A DNA stretch of 23,826 bases from CAHJXF01 sp964657795. GTDB lineage: Bacteria > Pseudomonadota > Gammaproteobacteria > Burkholderiales > Burkholderiaceae_D. This document shows, one piece after another, positions 8,601-16,877 of the stretch; the stretch's first letter is position 1, and each line of letters opens with the position of its first letter. The stretch lies in assembly GCA_964657795.1 (NCBI GenBank), contig CAZZWS010000035.1, forward strand, positions 1-23,826, read 5' to 3'. The notes under the pieces were generated by a model. It made no database searches, was not told where the DNA came from, and was given only the letters and a program-made list of their open reading frames with translations. Made by a program: the position numbers and the translations under genes.

Positions 8601-8638
8601 GATGAAAAAAGCGGCGCCGGCGGCGCCGCTTTTTCATC
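8601..8638. terminator. Bidirectional intrinsic terminator
   Basis: A near-perfect inverted repeat. The left arm is GATGAAAAAAGCGGCGCC (8601-8618), the loop GGC, and the right arm GGCGCCGCTTTTTCATC (8622-8638), with one bulged A. The GC-rich stem is flanked by A and T tracts, so it can stop transcription both ways. It lies between the convergent GST and hydrolase genes. Confidence 0.93.
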
Positions 8639-8651
8639 GGACGATTTGCAC

Positions 8652-9779
8652 TTACTTGAACGCCGCGGACATCCGCTTGCCGGCCAGCGCCTGCGCGTCC
8701 TTCGCGTCCGACACGACCGCGGCCATGCCGAAGAACTCGTGGGTCACGCCGTCGTAGACCTTGCGATCGACCTTCACGCCGGCGTTCTTCAAGGCTGCTT
8801 CGAGCATCGCGCCGTCTTCGCGGAGCGGGTCGATCTGCGCGTTGATGATGGTCACCGGCGGAAGACCCTTGAGGTCGGCGTGGACGAGGTCGAGACGCGG
8901 GTCGGTCTTGTCGGAAGGCTGCGCGATCAGCTTGTCCACGAACCAGCCGATCATCGCCTTGTCGAGCGGCCTGGCCGTCGCGCTGTCCACGTACGACGCG
9001 GTCATCATGTCGCCGGTCTGCGCGACCGGGTAGACCGAGACGATCTGCAGCGGCGGCTGGATGCCGGCGTCGCGGATCGCCACGGCCGTCGCGACGGCGA
9101 GGTTGCCGCCGGCGCTCTCGCCCGCCAGTCCCATCTTGCGTGGGTCGCCATTGATCGAGGCCGCGTTGGCCAGGGCCCACTGGTAGGTCGCGAGCGCGTC
9201 GTCCCAGGCCGCCGGAAACTTCGCTTCCGGCGACAGACGATAGTCGACCGAGACGACGATGGCCTTGGACGTCTTGGACAGGCCGCGCGCGCCGCCGTCG
9301 TAGACCTCCTTGTTGGCGATCACCCAGCCGCCGCCGTGGTAGTAGACGATCACGGGGAACGGGCCCTTGCCGTCGGGCGTGTAGACGCGGACCGGCAGCA
9401 CCGACGCGGGGCCCGGGATGGTCCGGTCGGCACTCTTCACGCCGGGCACGAGCTTGGTGGCCTCGGTGCTCTTGCCCTTGAGATGAACCACCGTCAGAAC
9501 CGCGTCGGTGGGCGTCGGCTGTTGCCGCGCCTCGTTCGGCGTCAAGGTCTCGATCGGCTTGCCGTTCATCGCCGCCAGCGCATCGAGGACCGACTGCATG
9601 TCCTTGTTCGCCTTGTATTTGGTGCCGGTCTTGGCCATCGTGTCGTCAGCGGCATGAGCCGCCGCGACAGGCGCCAGAGCGCCGGCGAACGCGATCGTCG
9701 TCGCGATCAGCGCGGCACGAGGTCCGAATCCGGGCTGGTTGAATTCCCGCGCGCCCGATCGTCGTTGTGTATCCGTCAT
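8652..9779 (-). CDS. Secreted alpha/beta hydrolase (HSL/esterase-lipase family)
   Basis: A 375-residue protein of the hormone-sensitive-lipase-like (alpha/beta hydrolase fold-3) family. The N-terminus has a basic region and a hydrophobic segment (about 20-42) ending AAHAAD, so it is probably exported. The oxyanion motif HGGGW is at 148-152, the nucleophile Ser222 lies in GESAGG, and Asp317 (IDPLREDG) and His347 (THEFFG) complete the triad. The cap-domain lead segment VLDALAAMNGKPIETLTP is typical of the family. It should hydrolyse short acyl esters; the substrate is unknown. The ATG at 9779 is preceded by AAGGAAA at good spacing. It converges on the GST gene across a shared terminator and is divergent from the Ser-rich protein gene. 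Confidence 0.92.
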   Translation of the reverse strand: MTDTQRRSGAREFNQPGFGPRAALIATTIAFAGALAPVAAAHAADDTMAKTGTKYKANKDMQSVLDALAAMNGKPIETLTPNEARQQPTPTDAVLTVVHLKGKSTEATKLVPGVKSADRTIPGPASVLPVRVYTPDGKGPFPVIVYYHGGGWVIANKEVYDGGARGLSKTSKAIVVSVDYRLSPEAKFPAAWDDALATYQWALANAASINGDPRKMGLAGESAGGNLAVATAVAIRDAGIQPPLQIVSVYPVAQTGDMMTASYVDSATARPLDKAMIGWFVDKLIAQPSDKTDPRLDLVHADLKGLPPVTIINAQIDPLREDGAMLEAALKNAGVKVDRKVYDGVTHEFFGMAAVVSDAKDAQALAGKRMSAAFK

Positions 9780-9974
9780 GAATTTCCTTTTGGAGTTGTG
9801 TCACTGAACCTCATGTTGCCGAGGCGCTCCGGACCCCAGCCTCGGACACTTGCGCATAATCGCCGGGGTTCCGGACGACTCGATCGCCGGTCGATGGCGA
9901 CCGACGACGTGCCGGTTCTGGACGATCGTCGCAATGGCTGTAAAGACTCTTCACCCTTTGTCAGGAGCTTGTTC

Positions 9975-10439
9975 ATGTCCCGTTCCCACATCGTTCGCCA
10001 CGCCGGCCTCGTGCTCGCCGCCTGCGTCGTCGCCGGCGTCACGAGCCAGGCGGAAGCCGACAGCTTCGCGTCGTCCGCGTCGAGCGCCGGCTCGGAATCC
10101 AGCGGCAGCAGTTCGGCCTCGCTGCACGATTCGAGCAACAGCTCGAGCCACGAGCGTCGCGGCGAGAACGTCGATTACCGCATCGTCGCGATCGACGACA
10201 CCGCCGATCACCCCGGCCACGCCCGCCTCACGCTGCAGGGCGGCGACCCCGATCAGCGCCTCGCGCTCGACGTCCCGCTGGCCATCGCGCAGCGCGAGGC
10301 GTTCCAGCCCGGCGATGTCGTCACGTCGCGCCAGCGGGTCTACGGCTGGGCGTTCGCGCGCGTCGGCGCGCAGGACCCGTTCTTTCTCGTGCTCGCCGAC
10401 GACTGGCAGGCGCAATTCGCTCCTCGACGCGTGTCTTGA
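9975..10439 (+). CDS. Small Ser-rich exported protein of unknown function
   Basis: A 154-residue protein. A signal peptide (RHAGLVLAACVVAGVTSQAEA, about residues 8-28) is followed by a Ser/Ala-rich low-complexity segment with DSFASSASSAGSESSG and SSNSSSHERR (about 29-62). A compact globular C-terminal domain follows, including VDYRIVAIDD, ARLTLQGGDPDQRLALDVP and DPFFLVLADDW. I recall similar hypothetical proteins upstream of DUF2145 genes in Burkholderiales, but there is no known function. AGGAG lies 8 nt before the ATG. The stop TGA overlaps the TTG start of the DUF2145 gene, so both are coupled and likely act together in the periplasm. The GDVVTSRQRVYGWAFAR segment suggests a small beta domain; that is only an impression. 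Confidence 0.85.
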   Translation: MSRSHIVRHAGLVLAACVVAGVTSQAEADSFASSASSAGSESSGSSSASLHDSSNSSSHERRGENVDYRIVAIDDTADHPGHARLTLQGGDPDQRLALDVPLAIAQREAFQPGDVVTSRQRVYGWAFARVGAQDPFFLVLADDWQAQFAPRRVS

Positions 10440-11350
10440 AGCGGATCGTCGCTCGGGCGTTCGCGTGCGCGATCTTCGGCATCGCGGCGCAAGCCCATGC
10501 GGCGCCGTGGTCCACGCCGTTATCGAACTTCTGCGATCGCAATCACGCGGTGTCCGCGGCCGACGAGGACCGCGCGCTGCGCTTCGCCGCGATCGTCGCA
10601 GCGGAGCTCGACGCCACCGGCGACCGCGCCGCGATCATCAGCCGCTCGGGCCTCGATCTGTCGCGCTTCGGCATCCGTCATTCGCACGCGGCCGTGGCCT
10701 GGCGCGACGACGACGGCACGTGGTCGGCACGCCAGCTCTACCTCGCGTGCGACGAGCATCGCCCCCGCCTGTTCGACCAGGGCCTCGCCGGCTTCGCGAT
10801 GGGCATCGACGATCCGCATCTCGGCTACGTGGCGATCGTGCGGCTCGGTGGCGACGACGCCGAGACCCTGCGCAGCGATGCGCTCGACACGCCGCGCGCG
10901 CTGGACCTCGTGTCGCCGAGCTACAGCGCCAACGCGTATCCGTTCAGCACGAAGCATCAGAACTGCAACCAGTGGGTCGTCGAGCTGTTGGCCACCGACT
11001 GGGGCGATCTCGCCGACGGGACCGATCTGCGCGAGCGTGCGCAACGCTGGCTGCAGGCGGCCGACTACCGGCCCGCGTCGGTCGACGTCGGGGCGCCGGC
11101 CGTGATGCTCGCCGGACTCGTCATGCCGGTGTTGCATCTCGACGATCACCCGCTCGCCGACCGCGCCGCACGGACGCTGCGAATCACGCTGCCGCAGAGC
11201 ATCGAAGCGCTGGTCCGCGATCGCTTGCCGCACAGCGAGCGCATCGAGTTGTGTCACGACGATCGGCGGATCGTCATTCACCACGGCTGGGTCCCGATCG
11301 CGGATGGCTGCGTGCCGGGCGAAGATGATCGGGTCATCACCTTCGACTAG
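10436..11350 (+). CDS. DUF2145 exported protein
   Basis: A 304-residue protein of the DUF2145 family. A signal peptide (residues 1 to about 22, ending QAHA) is followed by FCDR, SGLDLSRFGIRHSHAAVAW, RQLYLACDEHRPRLFDQGLAGF and KHQNCNQWVVELL, all characteristic of the family. The start is TTG at 10436. It is chosen because it places the signal peptide at the N-terminus and forms a TTGA overlap with the upstream stop; there is no Shine-Dalgarno, consistent with coupled translation. His82/His84 in a predicted strand, and Cys177 in an NCNQW helix start, resemble the His-then-Cys order of permuted papain-fold (NlpC/P60, YiiX, LRAT) enzymes, so hydrolase or acyltransferase activity is possible but unproven. 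The C-terminal third has no recognised domain. Confidence 0.9.
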   Translation: MKRIVARAFACAIFGIAAQAHAAPWSTPLSNFCDRNHAVSAADEDRALRFAAIVAAELDATGDRAAIISRSGLDLSRFGIRHSHAAVAWRDDDGTWSARQLYLACDEHRPRLFDQGLAGFAMGIDDPHLGYVAIVRLGGDDAETLRSDALDTPRALDLVSPSYSANAYPFSTKHQNCNQWVVELLATDWGDLADGTDLRERAQRWLQAADYRPASVDVGAPAVMLAGLVMPVLHLDDHPLADRAARTLRITLPQSIEALVRDRLPHSERIELCHDDRRIVIHHGWVPIADGCVPGEDDRVITFD

Positions 11351-11443
11351 TCGGCCAACGGTGACCTCACGCCAGCGCTTGTGCCGTCGATTCCGACGCG
11401 TTGGAAGGAGACGCGTCCCGCTTCCACGTCATCGGTTCTGTGA

Positions 11444-11472
11444 TTGACGAGGCGACTCAATCCAACTAACGT
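11444..11472 (+). promoter_or_regulatory. Candidate vapBC promoter
   Basis: TTGACG (11444-11449) matches the sigma-70 -35 box in five of six positions. A weak -10 (TAACGT, 11467-11472) follows at 17 nt. The -10 touches the palindromic operator, which would fit repression by the antitoxin complex. The -10 match is poor, so this is tentative. Confidence 0.4.
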
Positions 11473-11488
11473 ATATCCCTGGATATAC
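11471..11488. promoter_or_regulatory. Palindromic operator of the vapBC module
   Basis: A perfect inverted repeat, GTATATCC-CT-GGATATAC, ends 12 nt before the antitoxin ATG. Type II antitoxin-toxin complexes commonly bind such palindromes to repress their own operon. The AT-rich site stands out from the GC-rich surroundings. Confidence 0.8.
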
Positions 11489-11500
11489 GAGGCGCCGCGG

Positions 11501-11758
11501 ATGAAAACAGTCGAGTTGTTGGTCGCCAAATGGGGAAACAGTCTGGCGGTCCGGTTGCCGGCCGCGTACATCGGGCGCGTCGGGCTCCGGGCGGGCGATC
11601 GCCTCGAACTGACGGAGGGAGCCGACGGCACCTTGTCCATTACGCCGACCAAAGCCTTCGATCGGGCCGCATTCGTCAAGAAGCTCAGGAAGCTCCATGC
11701 GGGCATGCCGGTCGGGGAATCGACTGTCGAGCTGATGCGGCGCGCCAACCGCTACTGA
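11501..11758 (+). CDS. vapB: AbrB/MazE-type antitoxin (VapB)
   Basis: An 85-residue antitoxin. The N-terminal half is a swapped-hairpin AbrB/MazE DNA-binding domain, shown by LLVAKWGNSLAVRLPAAYI (7-25) and LRAGDRLELTE. The C-terminal tail (about 52-85, DRAAFVKKLRKLHAGMPVGESTVELMRR) is helical and charged and should wrap around and inhibit the PIN toxin. The ATG at 11501 is chosen because AbrB similarity starts there and the operator lies directly upstream; the longer frame from 11444 would run through the operator. Its stop TGA shares one base with the toxin ATG, so the two proteins are translationally coupled. Confidence 0.9.
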   Translation: MKTVELLVAKWGNSLAVRLPAAYIGRVGLRAGDRLELTEGADGTLSITPTKAFDRAAFVKKLRKLHAGMPVGESTVELMRRANRY

Positions 11759-12186
11759 TGATTTATGTCGATACCAGCGTCCTCGTCGCGCTACACACGA
11801 ATGAACTGCTGACACCAGCCGTCGTTCGCTGGTACGTCGGCGCGATCGAAGGTCGCATCGCGACATCCGACTGGAGCGTCGCTGAATTCGCAAGCGCACT
11901 CGTTGTCAAGAACCGGTCGGGACAGATCGACGCGCGTCAGAAAACCGCCGCTTGGCGGAACTTCGAAGACCAGTGTGCCGAAGAGCTCGTCCTGCTACCG
12001 GTCGATCGCGAAGCCTTCCATGCCGCAGCCGCCACCGTCCGCCGACCGGGAGGGCGGCTGCGCGCCGCTGACGCTTTGCATCTTGCTGTCGCGCGGCTGG
12101 CCGCCATCGAAGAAGTGGCGACTCTGGATCAGGTGATGCAGCGGGAAGCCCGGGCGCTACGTCTGCGCGTGACTGCAATCGTCTGA
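11758..12186 (+). CDS. vapC: PIN-domain ribonuclease toxin (VapC)
   Basis: A 142-residue PIN-domain toxin of the VapC type, a Mg-dependent ribonuclease that typically cleaves tRNA or rRNA. The acidic active-site residues are all present: Asp5 in YVDTSVLVAL, Glu43 in VAEFASAL, Asp105 in RAADALHLA, and Asp124 in TLDQ. Length is normal and no frame damage is visible, so the toxin should be active unless bound by VapB. It starts at the ATG overlapping the antitoxin stop by 1 nt. It converges on pobA with a gap of about 54 bp and no clear intrinsic terminator. Confidence 0.92.
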   Translation: MIYVDTSVLVALHTNELLTPAVVRWYVGAIEGRIATSDWSVAEFASALVVKNRSGQIDARQKTAAWRNFEDQCAEELVLLPVDREAFHAAAATVRRPGGRLRAADALHLAVARLAAIEEVATLDQVMQREARALRLRVTAIV

Positions 12187-12240
12187 CCACCGGTCCGGAT
12201 TTCAGGGTTGGCACTGTGTCCGGTATGCGGCCCGGTCGTG

Positions 12241-13419
12241 TCAATCGTCGAACGGCAATCCCACATAGTTCTCCGCGACCACCCGCCCCCCCGCCTCCGA
12301 CGATGTGACGTACGCCAGCTCCGAACGCTGCACGCGATCCATGAACGGCGTGCTCTCCGGAAACCGGTGCAGCATCGACGTCATCCACCACGAGTAGTGC
12401 TCGGCGCGCCAGACGCGCTTGAGACAGGTCTGCGAATAGGCCGCGAGTCGCGCGTCGTCGTTCGTCTTGTAATGCGCGATCAGCGCCTTCGACAGCATGC
12501 GCACGTCGGCGACCGCCAGGTTCATGCCCTTCGCGCCGGTCGGGGGCACGATGTGCGCCGAGTCGCCGGCCAGGAACAGGCGGCCGTACTGCATCGGCTC
12601 GCAGACGAAGCTGCGCATCGGCGTCACTCCCTTCTGCATGATCGGGCCCTCGTTGACCCTGAAGCCATCGTCGGTCTCGAGCCGCGTATGCAGTTCGGAC
12701 CAGATGCGGTCGTCGCTCCAGTTCCTGATGTCCTCGTCGGGCTCGCATTGCACATACAGCCGCGTGATCTTTTCGGAGCGCATCGAGAAGAGCGCGAAGC
12801 CGCGCTCGTGGTTCGCGTAGACGAGTTCGTGCGACGAAGGCTCGGCCTCGGCGAGGATGCCGAGCCACGCGAATGGATAGATGCGGTCGAACGTCTTCAA
12901 CGCGCCCTCGGGAATCGCGGGACGGCAGATGCCGTGGAAGCCGTCGCAACCCGCGATGTAGTCGCAGGCGATGGTCACTTCTTCCCCATCGTGCACGCAG
13001 GTCACCGAAGGACGATCGGTGTCGAGGTCGTGGACGGCGACGTCCGACGTCTCCCACAGCAACGGCTGGCCGTTCGCGACGCGCGCGGCGATCAGGTCCT
13101 TGACGACCTCGTGCTGGCCGTAGACCACGATGGCCTTGCCGCCGGACAGTGCGGTCAGATCGATGCGGTGGCGCTTGCGGTCGAACAGCAGCTCGATGCC
13201 TTCGTGCTGCAGGCCTTCGCGATGCATCCGCTCGCCGACACCCGCCTCGTCGAGCGTGTCGATCGTGCCCTGCTCGAGCACGCCGGCGCGGATGCGTTCC
13301 TCGGCGTAGCGACGGTCGTGACGTTCGACGATGACGTTGTCGATACCGGCCAGATGCAGCAGATGCCCGAGCAGCAAGCCCGCCGGACCGGCGCCGACGA
13401 TGGCGACTTGAGTACGCAT
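12241..13419 (-). CDS. pobA: 4-hydroxybenzoate 3-monooxygenase
   Basis: A 392-residue FAD-dependent monooxygenase that converts 4-hydroxybenzoate to protocatechuate with NAD(P)H and O2. The FAD-binding motif GAGPAGLLLG is at 9-18, RIRAGVLEQG follows, and the second FAD motif is GRLFLAGDSAHIVPPTGAKG. Residues that align with the substrate-binding set of Pseudomonas PobA are conserved: Tyr201 (VYANH), Ser212 and Arg214 (FSMRS), Arg220 and Tyr222 (TRLYVQ), Pro293 (PPTG) and Tyr385 (ENYVGLP). Length matches PobA (about 394). It is the last gene of the catabolic operon, 20 nt after livF. This differs from organisms where pobA stands apart under its own PobR. The ATG at 13419 fits the start of known PobA proteins; the ribosome-binding site is only AAGAGA. 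Confidence 0.97.
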   Translation of the reverse strand: MRTQVAIVGAGPAGLLLGHLLHLAGIDNVIVERHDRRYAEERIRAGVLEQGTIDTLDEAGVGERMHREGLQHEGIELLFDRKRHRIDLTALSGGKAIVVYGQHEVVKDLIAARVANGQPLLWETSDVAVHDLDTDRPSVTCVHDGEEVTIACDYIAGCDGFHGICRPAIPEGALKTFDRIYPFAWLGILAEAEPSSHELVYANHERGFALFSMRSEKITRLYVQCEPDEDIRNWSDDRIWSELHTRLETDDGFRVNEGPIMQKGVTPMRSFVCEPMQYGRLFLAGDSAHIVPPTGAKGMNLAVADVRMLSKALIAHYKTNDDARLAAYSQTCLKRVWRAEHYSWWMTSMLHRFPESTPFMDRVQRSELAYVTSSEAGGRVVAENYVGLPFDD

Positions 13420-13439
13420 GAGATTCTCTTCGATTGGAT

Positions 13440-14150
<711 letters not shown>

Positions 14151-14151
14151 G

Positions 14152-14913
14152 TCAGTGAACGCCCTGGCCCAAGTACACCTCGCGCACGCGCGGGTCCGCG
14201 GCGATGGCTTCGGGCGTGCCGGTGACGAGCTCCGCGCCGCCGACCAGCACGGTGATGACCGTCGCGAAGCGGAACACCAGGCTCATGTCGTGTTCGATGA
14301 GCAGGATGGCGACGTCCGCTGGCAACGTATCGAGTACCGCGAACAGCTCGTCGCTCTCGCCTTCCGGGATGCCCGCAGCCGGCTCGTCGAGCAGCAGCAC
14401 GCGCGGCTTCACGGCGAGCGCCAGTGCGATCTCGAGGATGCGCTGACGTCCGTACGCGAGCGCGTGCGTCGGCGTGCCGGCATCGTTCATGAGACCGAGC
14501 GTGTCGAGCAACGCGGCACCCTCGTCGATCACCGCACGACTGCGCGACACGCCGCGCAGACAGCGCTGCACCAGGCCCATCGCAGCACGCTCGCGCTCGA
14601 AGATCGCGGCGGCCACCGCTTCGAGCGGCGTCAGGTGCGCAAACAGCGTGTTGATCTGGAACGTGCGCGCGAGGCCGCGTGCGACGCGCTTCTCGACCGA
14701 CAGCCGCGTGACGTCGTCACCGTCGATCAGCACCGTGCCGCTGGTGGGCAGCAGCACGCCGGTGAGCTGGTTGATCAGCGTGGTCTTGCCGGCGCCGTTC
14801 GGTCCGATCAGCGCATGACGCGCGCCGCGTTCGAGCACGAGGTCGACGTGCTGCGTGACCGCGAGCGCGCCGAACCGCTTGCAGAGGTCGCGCGTCTCGA
14901 GGATGGCCGTCAT
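14152..14913 (-). CDS. livG: Branched-chain-type ABC importer, ATPase subunit LivG
   Basis: A 253-residue ABC ATPase of the LivG type. Walker A is GPNGAGKTT, followed by LINQLTGVLLPTSG. The LivG-specific segment ARTFQINTLFAHLTPLEAV is present, the signature is the divergent LAYGRQR form common in LivG, Walker B is VLLLDEPAAG, and the switch His is in IEHDM. The ATG at 14913 is preceded by a strong AGGAGG. It overlaps the livM stop by 4 nt (ATGA), so translation is coupled. It pairs with LivF as the heterodimeric motor of the importer. Confidence 0.95.
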   Translation of the reverse strand: MTAILETRDLCKRFGALAVTQHVDLVLERGARHALIGPNGAGKTTLINQLTGVLLPTSGTVLIDGDDVTRLSVEKRVARGLARTFQINTLFAHLTPLEAVAAAIFERERAAMGLVQRCLRGVSRSRAVIDEGAALLDTLGLMNDAGTPTHALAYGRQRILEIALALAVKPRVLLLDEPAAGIPEGESDELFAVLDTLPADVAILLIEHDMSLVFRFATVITVLVGGAELVTGTPEAIAADPRVREVYLGQGVH

Positions 14914-15902
14914 GGCGCCTCCTCGCGACCGAGACGACGATCGCGCCAAGCGATCAGCCCTCCGACCACGCCGCGGCGCAGGAAGAGCGTCGTCACGACG
15001 AGAAGCATGCCGAGGCCGAACAGCCAGTAGGTCGGGCTGATGCTGGCCAGCCGATCCTGCACGAGGATGAACAGTGCCGCGCCGACGAACCCACCGTACA
15101 ACGTCGCGGTGCCGCCGACGATCAGCATGATCAGCAGGTTCGCGGAGCGCTGGAAGCTCAACACGTCGAGCGACACGAACTGCGTCGTCTGCGTCAGCAA
15201 CGCGCCGGCGCAGCCGGCCATGGCCGCGGCCATCACGTAGACGGTCACGAGCCGACGCTGCAACGGCACGCCGATGGCGCGGGCACGCACGCCGTTCTCG
15301 CGGATGGTCCGCAGCGACAGGCCGTACGGCGCGTTGATCCACGCGCGCGCGACGATGAACAACACCAGCGTGACGACGAACGCGTAGACATAACCGACTC
15401 GGCCGTACATGTCGAACGCGAAGACGCCCAGCACCTTCGACATCTCGACGCCCTGAAGGCCGTCGACGCCGCCGGTGATGGGCGTCGCGCGATTGGCGAT
15501 CTCGTAGAGCAGCGACGCGATGCCGAGCGTGATCATCAGCCGTGCGAGGTCGCCGCCGCGCAGCACGAGGAAGCTGGTGACCCAGCCGACGATGGCGGAG
15601 ACGACGGCGGCGATCAGCAGTCCGCTGAACGGCTCGCCCCAGCCGTAATGCGCGAGCAGCCCGGCCGTGTACGCGCCGACGCCGAAGAACGCCGCGTGGC
15701 CGAGCGTGACGATGCCGGCGTAGCCGAGGATGAGGTCGAGCGACAGCGCGAACAGGCCCGCGATGAGCACCTGCGTGGCCAGCACGAGGTTGCTCGGGAA
15801 GACGAAGTAGACGGCGGCGACGGCGAGCCAGAAGATCAGCTCGGCCGGCTTCCAGCGTTCGCGCCGCACCAGGGCATCGACGGCCCGTCGGGAAGAACTC
15901 AT
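14910..15902 (-). CDS. livM: Branched-chain-type ABC importer, permease LivM
   Basis: A 330-residue inner-membrane permease of the LivM type with about nine to ten hydrophobic helices. Family landmarks are LSLDLILGYAGIVTLGHAAFFGVGAYTAGLL (about 54-84), the ATPase-coupling loop with RTIRENGVRARAIGVP, and GGTATLYGGFVGAALF. Downstream of these it ends in a basic tail (RDRRLGREEAP). It overlaps livH by 4 nt at its start and livG by 4 nt at its stop. Within the operon it forms the membrane channel with LivH. Confidence 0.95.
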   Translation of the reverse strand: MSSSRRAVDALVRRERWKPAELIFWLAVAAVYFVFPSNLVLATQVLIAGLFALSLDLILGYAGIVTLGHAAFFGVGAYTAGLLAHYGWGEPFSGLLIAAVVSAIVGWVTSFLVLRGGDLARLMITLGIASLLYEIANRATPITGGVDGLQGVEMSKVLGVFAFDMYGRVGYVYAFVVTLVLFIVARAWINAPYGLSLRTIRENGVRARAIGVPLQRRLVTVYVMAAAMAGCAGALLTQTTQFVSLDVLSFQRSANLLIMLIVGGTATLYGGFVGAALFILVQDRLASISPTYWLFGLGMLLVVTTLFLRRGVVGGLIAWRDRRLGREEAP

Positions 15903-16768
15903 CGTGCGCTGCGCTTGGCGAACAGCCCGCGCGGGAAGAGGAACAGCAGCACGATCATCGCCGCGTAGATCACGAACGCGCCGATCTCGGGCACGTAGTA
16001 CTTGCCGGCCACGTCCGCGACCCCGAGCAGCAGCGCCGCGACCAGCGTGCCGATGATGGAGCCGGGACCGCCGACGACCACCGTCAGCAGGAAGTACACG
16101 AGATAGCGCTGCGCGAAGTTGGGATCGAGGCCGAGCACGTCGACGCCGAGCGCACCGCCGAGAGCCGCGAGACCGCTGCCGATCGCGAAGGTCGTCTGGA
16201 ACACGCGCTCGACGCGGATGCCCATCGCCGACGCGACCGCCTGATGATCGACCGCTGCGCGGATGCGTGCGCCGAAGCGCGTGCGCTCGAGGCCGAAGAC
16301 CAGCACGAGCGTGATCACGATGCCCGCCCCGACGAGAAACAGGCGATAGCGCGACAGCTCGACGCCGAGGACGTCGACACGTCCCTGCAGCACGTCCGGC
16401 AACGTCACCGGCTGCTGCTGCGAACCGAAGATGAAGATCGCGACCGACGTCGCGATGAACAGGATACCCACGGTCAGCAGCACCTGGTCGAGCGGACCGC
16501 GGCGATAGAGATGGCGATAGAGCCCGCGTTCGAGCACGAGGCTCAACGCGGCGCCGAACAGGAACGCGAGCGGCAGCGCGACGAAGAAGTCGAGACCCCA
16601 GATGCGGGCCGACGCCGCGAAGAGATAGCCGCCCGCCATCGCGAACACGCCGTGCGCGAGGTTGATGAAGCGCATCAGTCCCATGGTGACGGACAGGCCG
16701 ACCGAGATGAGGAACAGCAGCATCCCGTAGGCGATGCCGTCGAACAGGATACCGAGGGTGTTCGTCAA
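15899..16768 (-). CDS. livH: Branched-chain-type ABC importer, permease LivH
   Basis: A 289-residue inner-membrane permease of the LivH type. The N-terminal DGIAYGMLLFLISVGLSVTMG and FINLAHGVFAMAGGY segments, the coupling loop RAAVDHQAVASAMGI, and the VVVGGPGSIIGTLVAALLLG region are diagnostic. The start is a TTG at 16768, which gives MTNTLGILFDG, the usual LivH N-terminus. No ATG is available in frame nearby. The REP hairpin pair ends 2 nt upstream, so the weak GGGATGA ribosome-binding sequence lies inside the REP element. It probably imports an aromatic acid together with LivKMGF. Confidence 0.93.
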   Translation of the reverse strand: MTNTLGILFDGIAYGMLLFLISVGLSVTMGLMRFINLAHGVFAMAGGYLFAASARIWGLDFFVALPLAFLFGAALSLVLERGLYRHLYRRGPLDQVLLTVGILFIATSVAIFIFGSQQQPVTLPDVLQGRVDVLGVELSRYRLFLVGAGIVITLVLVFGLERTRFGARIRAAVDHQAVASAMGIRVERVFQTTFAIGSGLAALGGALGVDVLGLDPNFAQRYLVYFLLTVVVGGPGSIIGTLVAALLLGVADVAGKYYVPEIGAFVIYAAMIVLLFLFPRGLFAKRSAR

Positions 16769-16770
16769 AT

Positions 16771-16855
16771 CATGTCATCCCGGCGCAGGCCGGGACCCAA
16801 TCACGGTAGGCACACGAGGTCAGCATAGGGCCCCGGCCTTCGCCGGGGCGACATG
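16771..16855. repeat. REPIN-like inverted pair of REP hairpins
   Basis: Two 30-bp arms in inverted orientation (16771-16800 and 16826-16855) match at 25 of 30 positions across a 25-bp spacer. Each arm holds its own hairpin: TCCCGGC-GCAG-GCCGGGA (16778-16795) and CCCCGGC-CTTC-GCCGGGG (16831-16848). This is the layout of a REP doublet. It fills most of the livK-livH gap. Confidence 0.88.
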
Positions 16856-16877
16856 AACGAGTGCATCGCATCTGCGA

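Noticed and set aside
8646..9974. Plus-strand open frame running into the Ser-rich protein gene
   Set aside because: It is antisense to the alpha/beta hydrolase; only the part from the ATG at 9975 has a ribosome-binding site and signal peptide.
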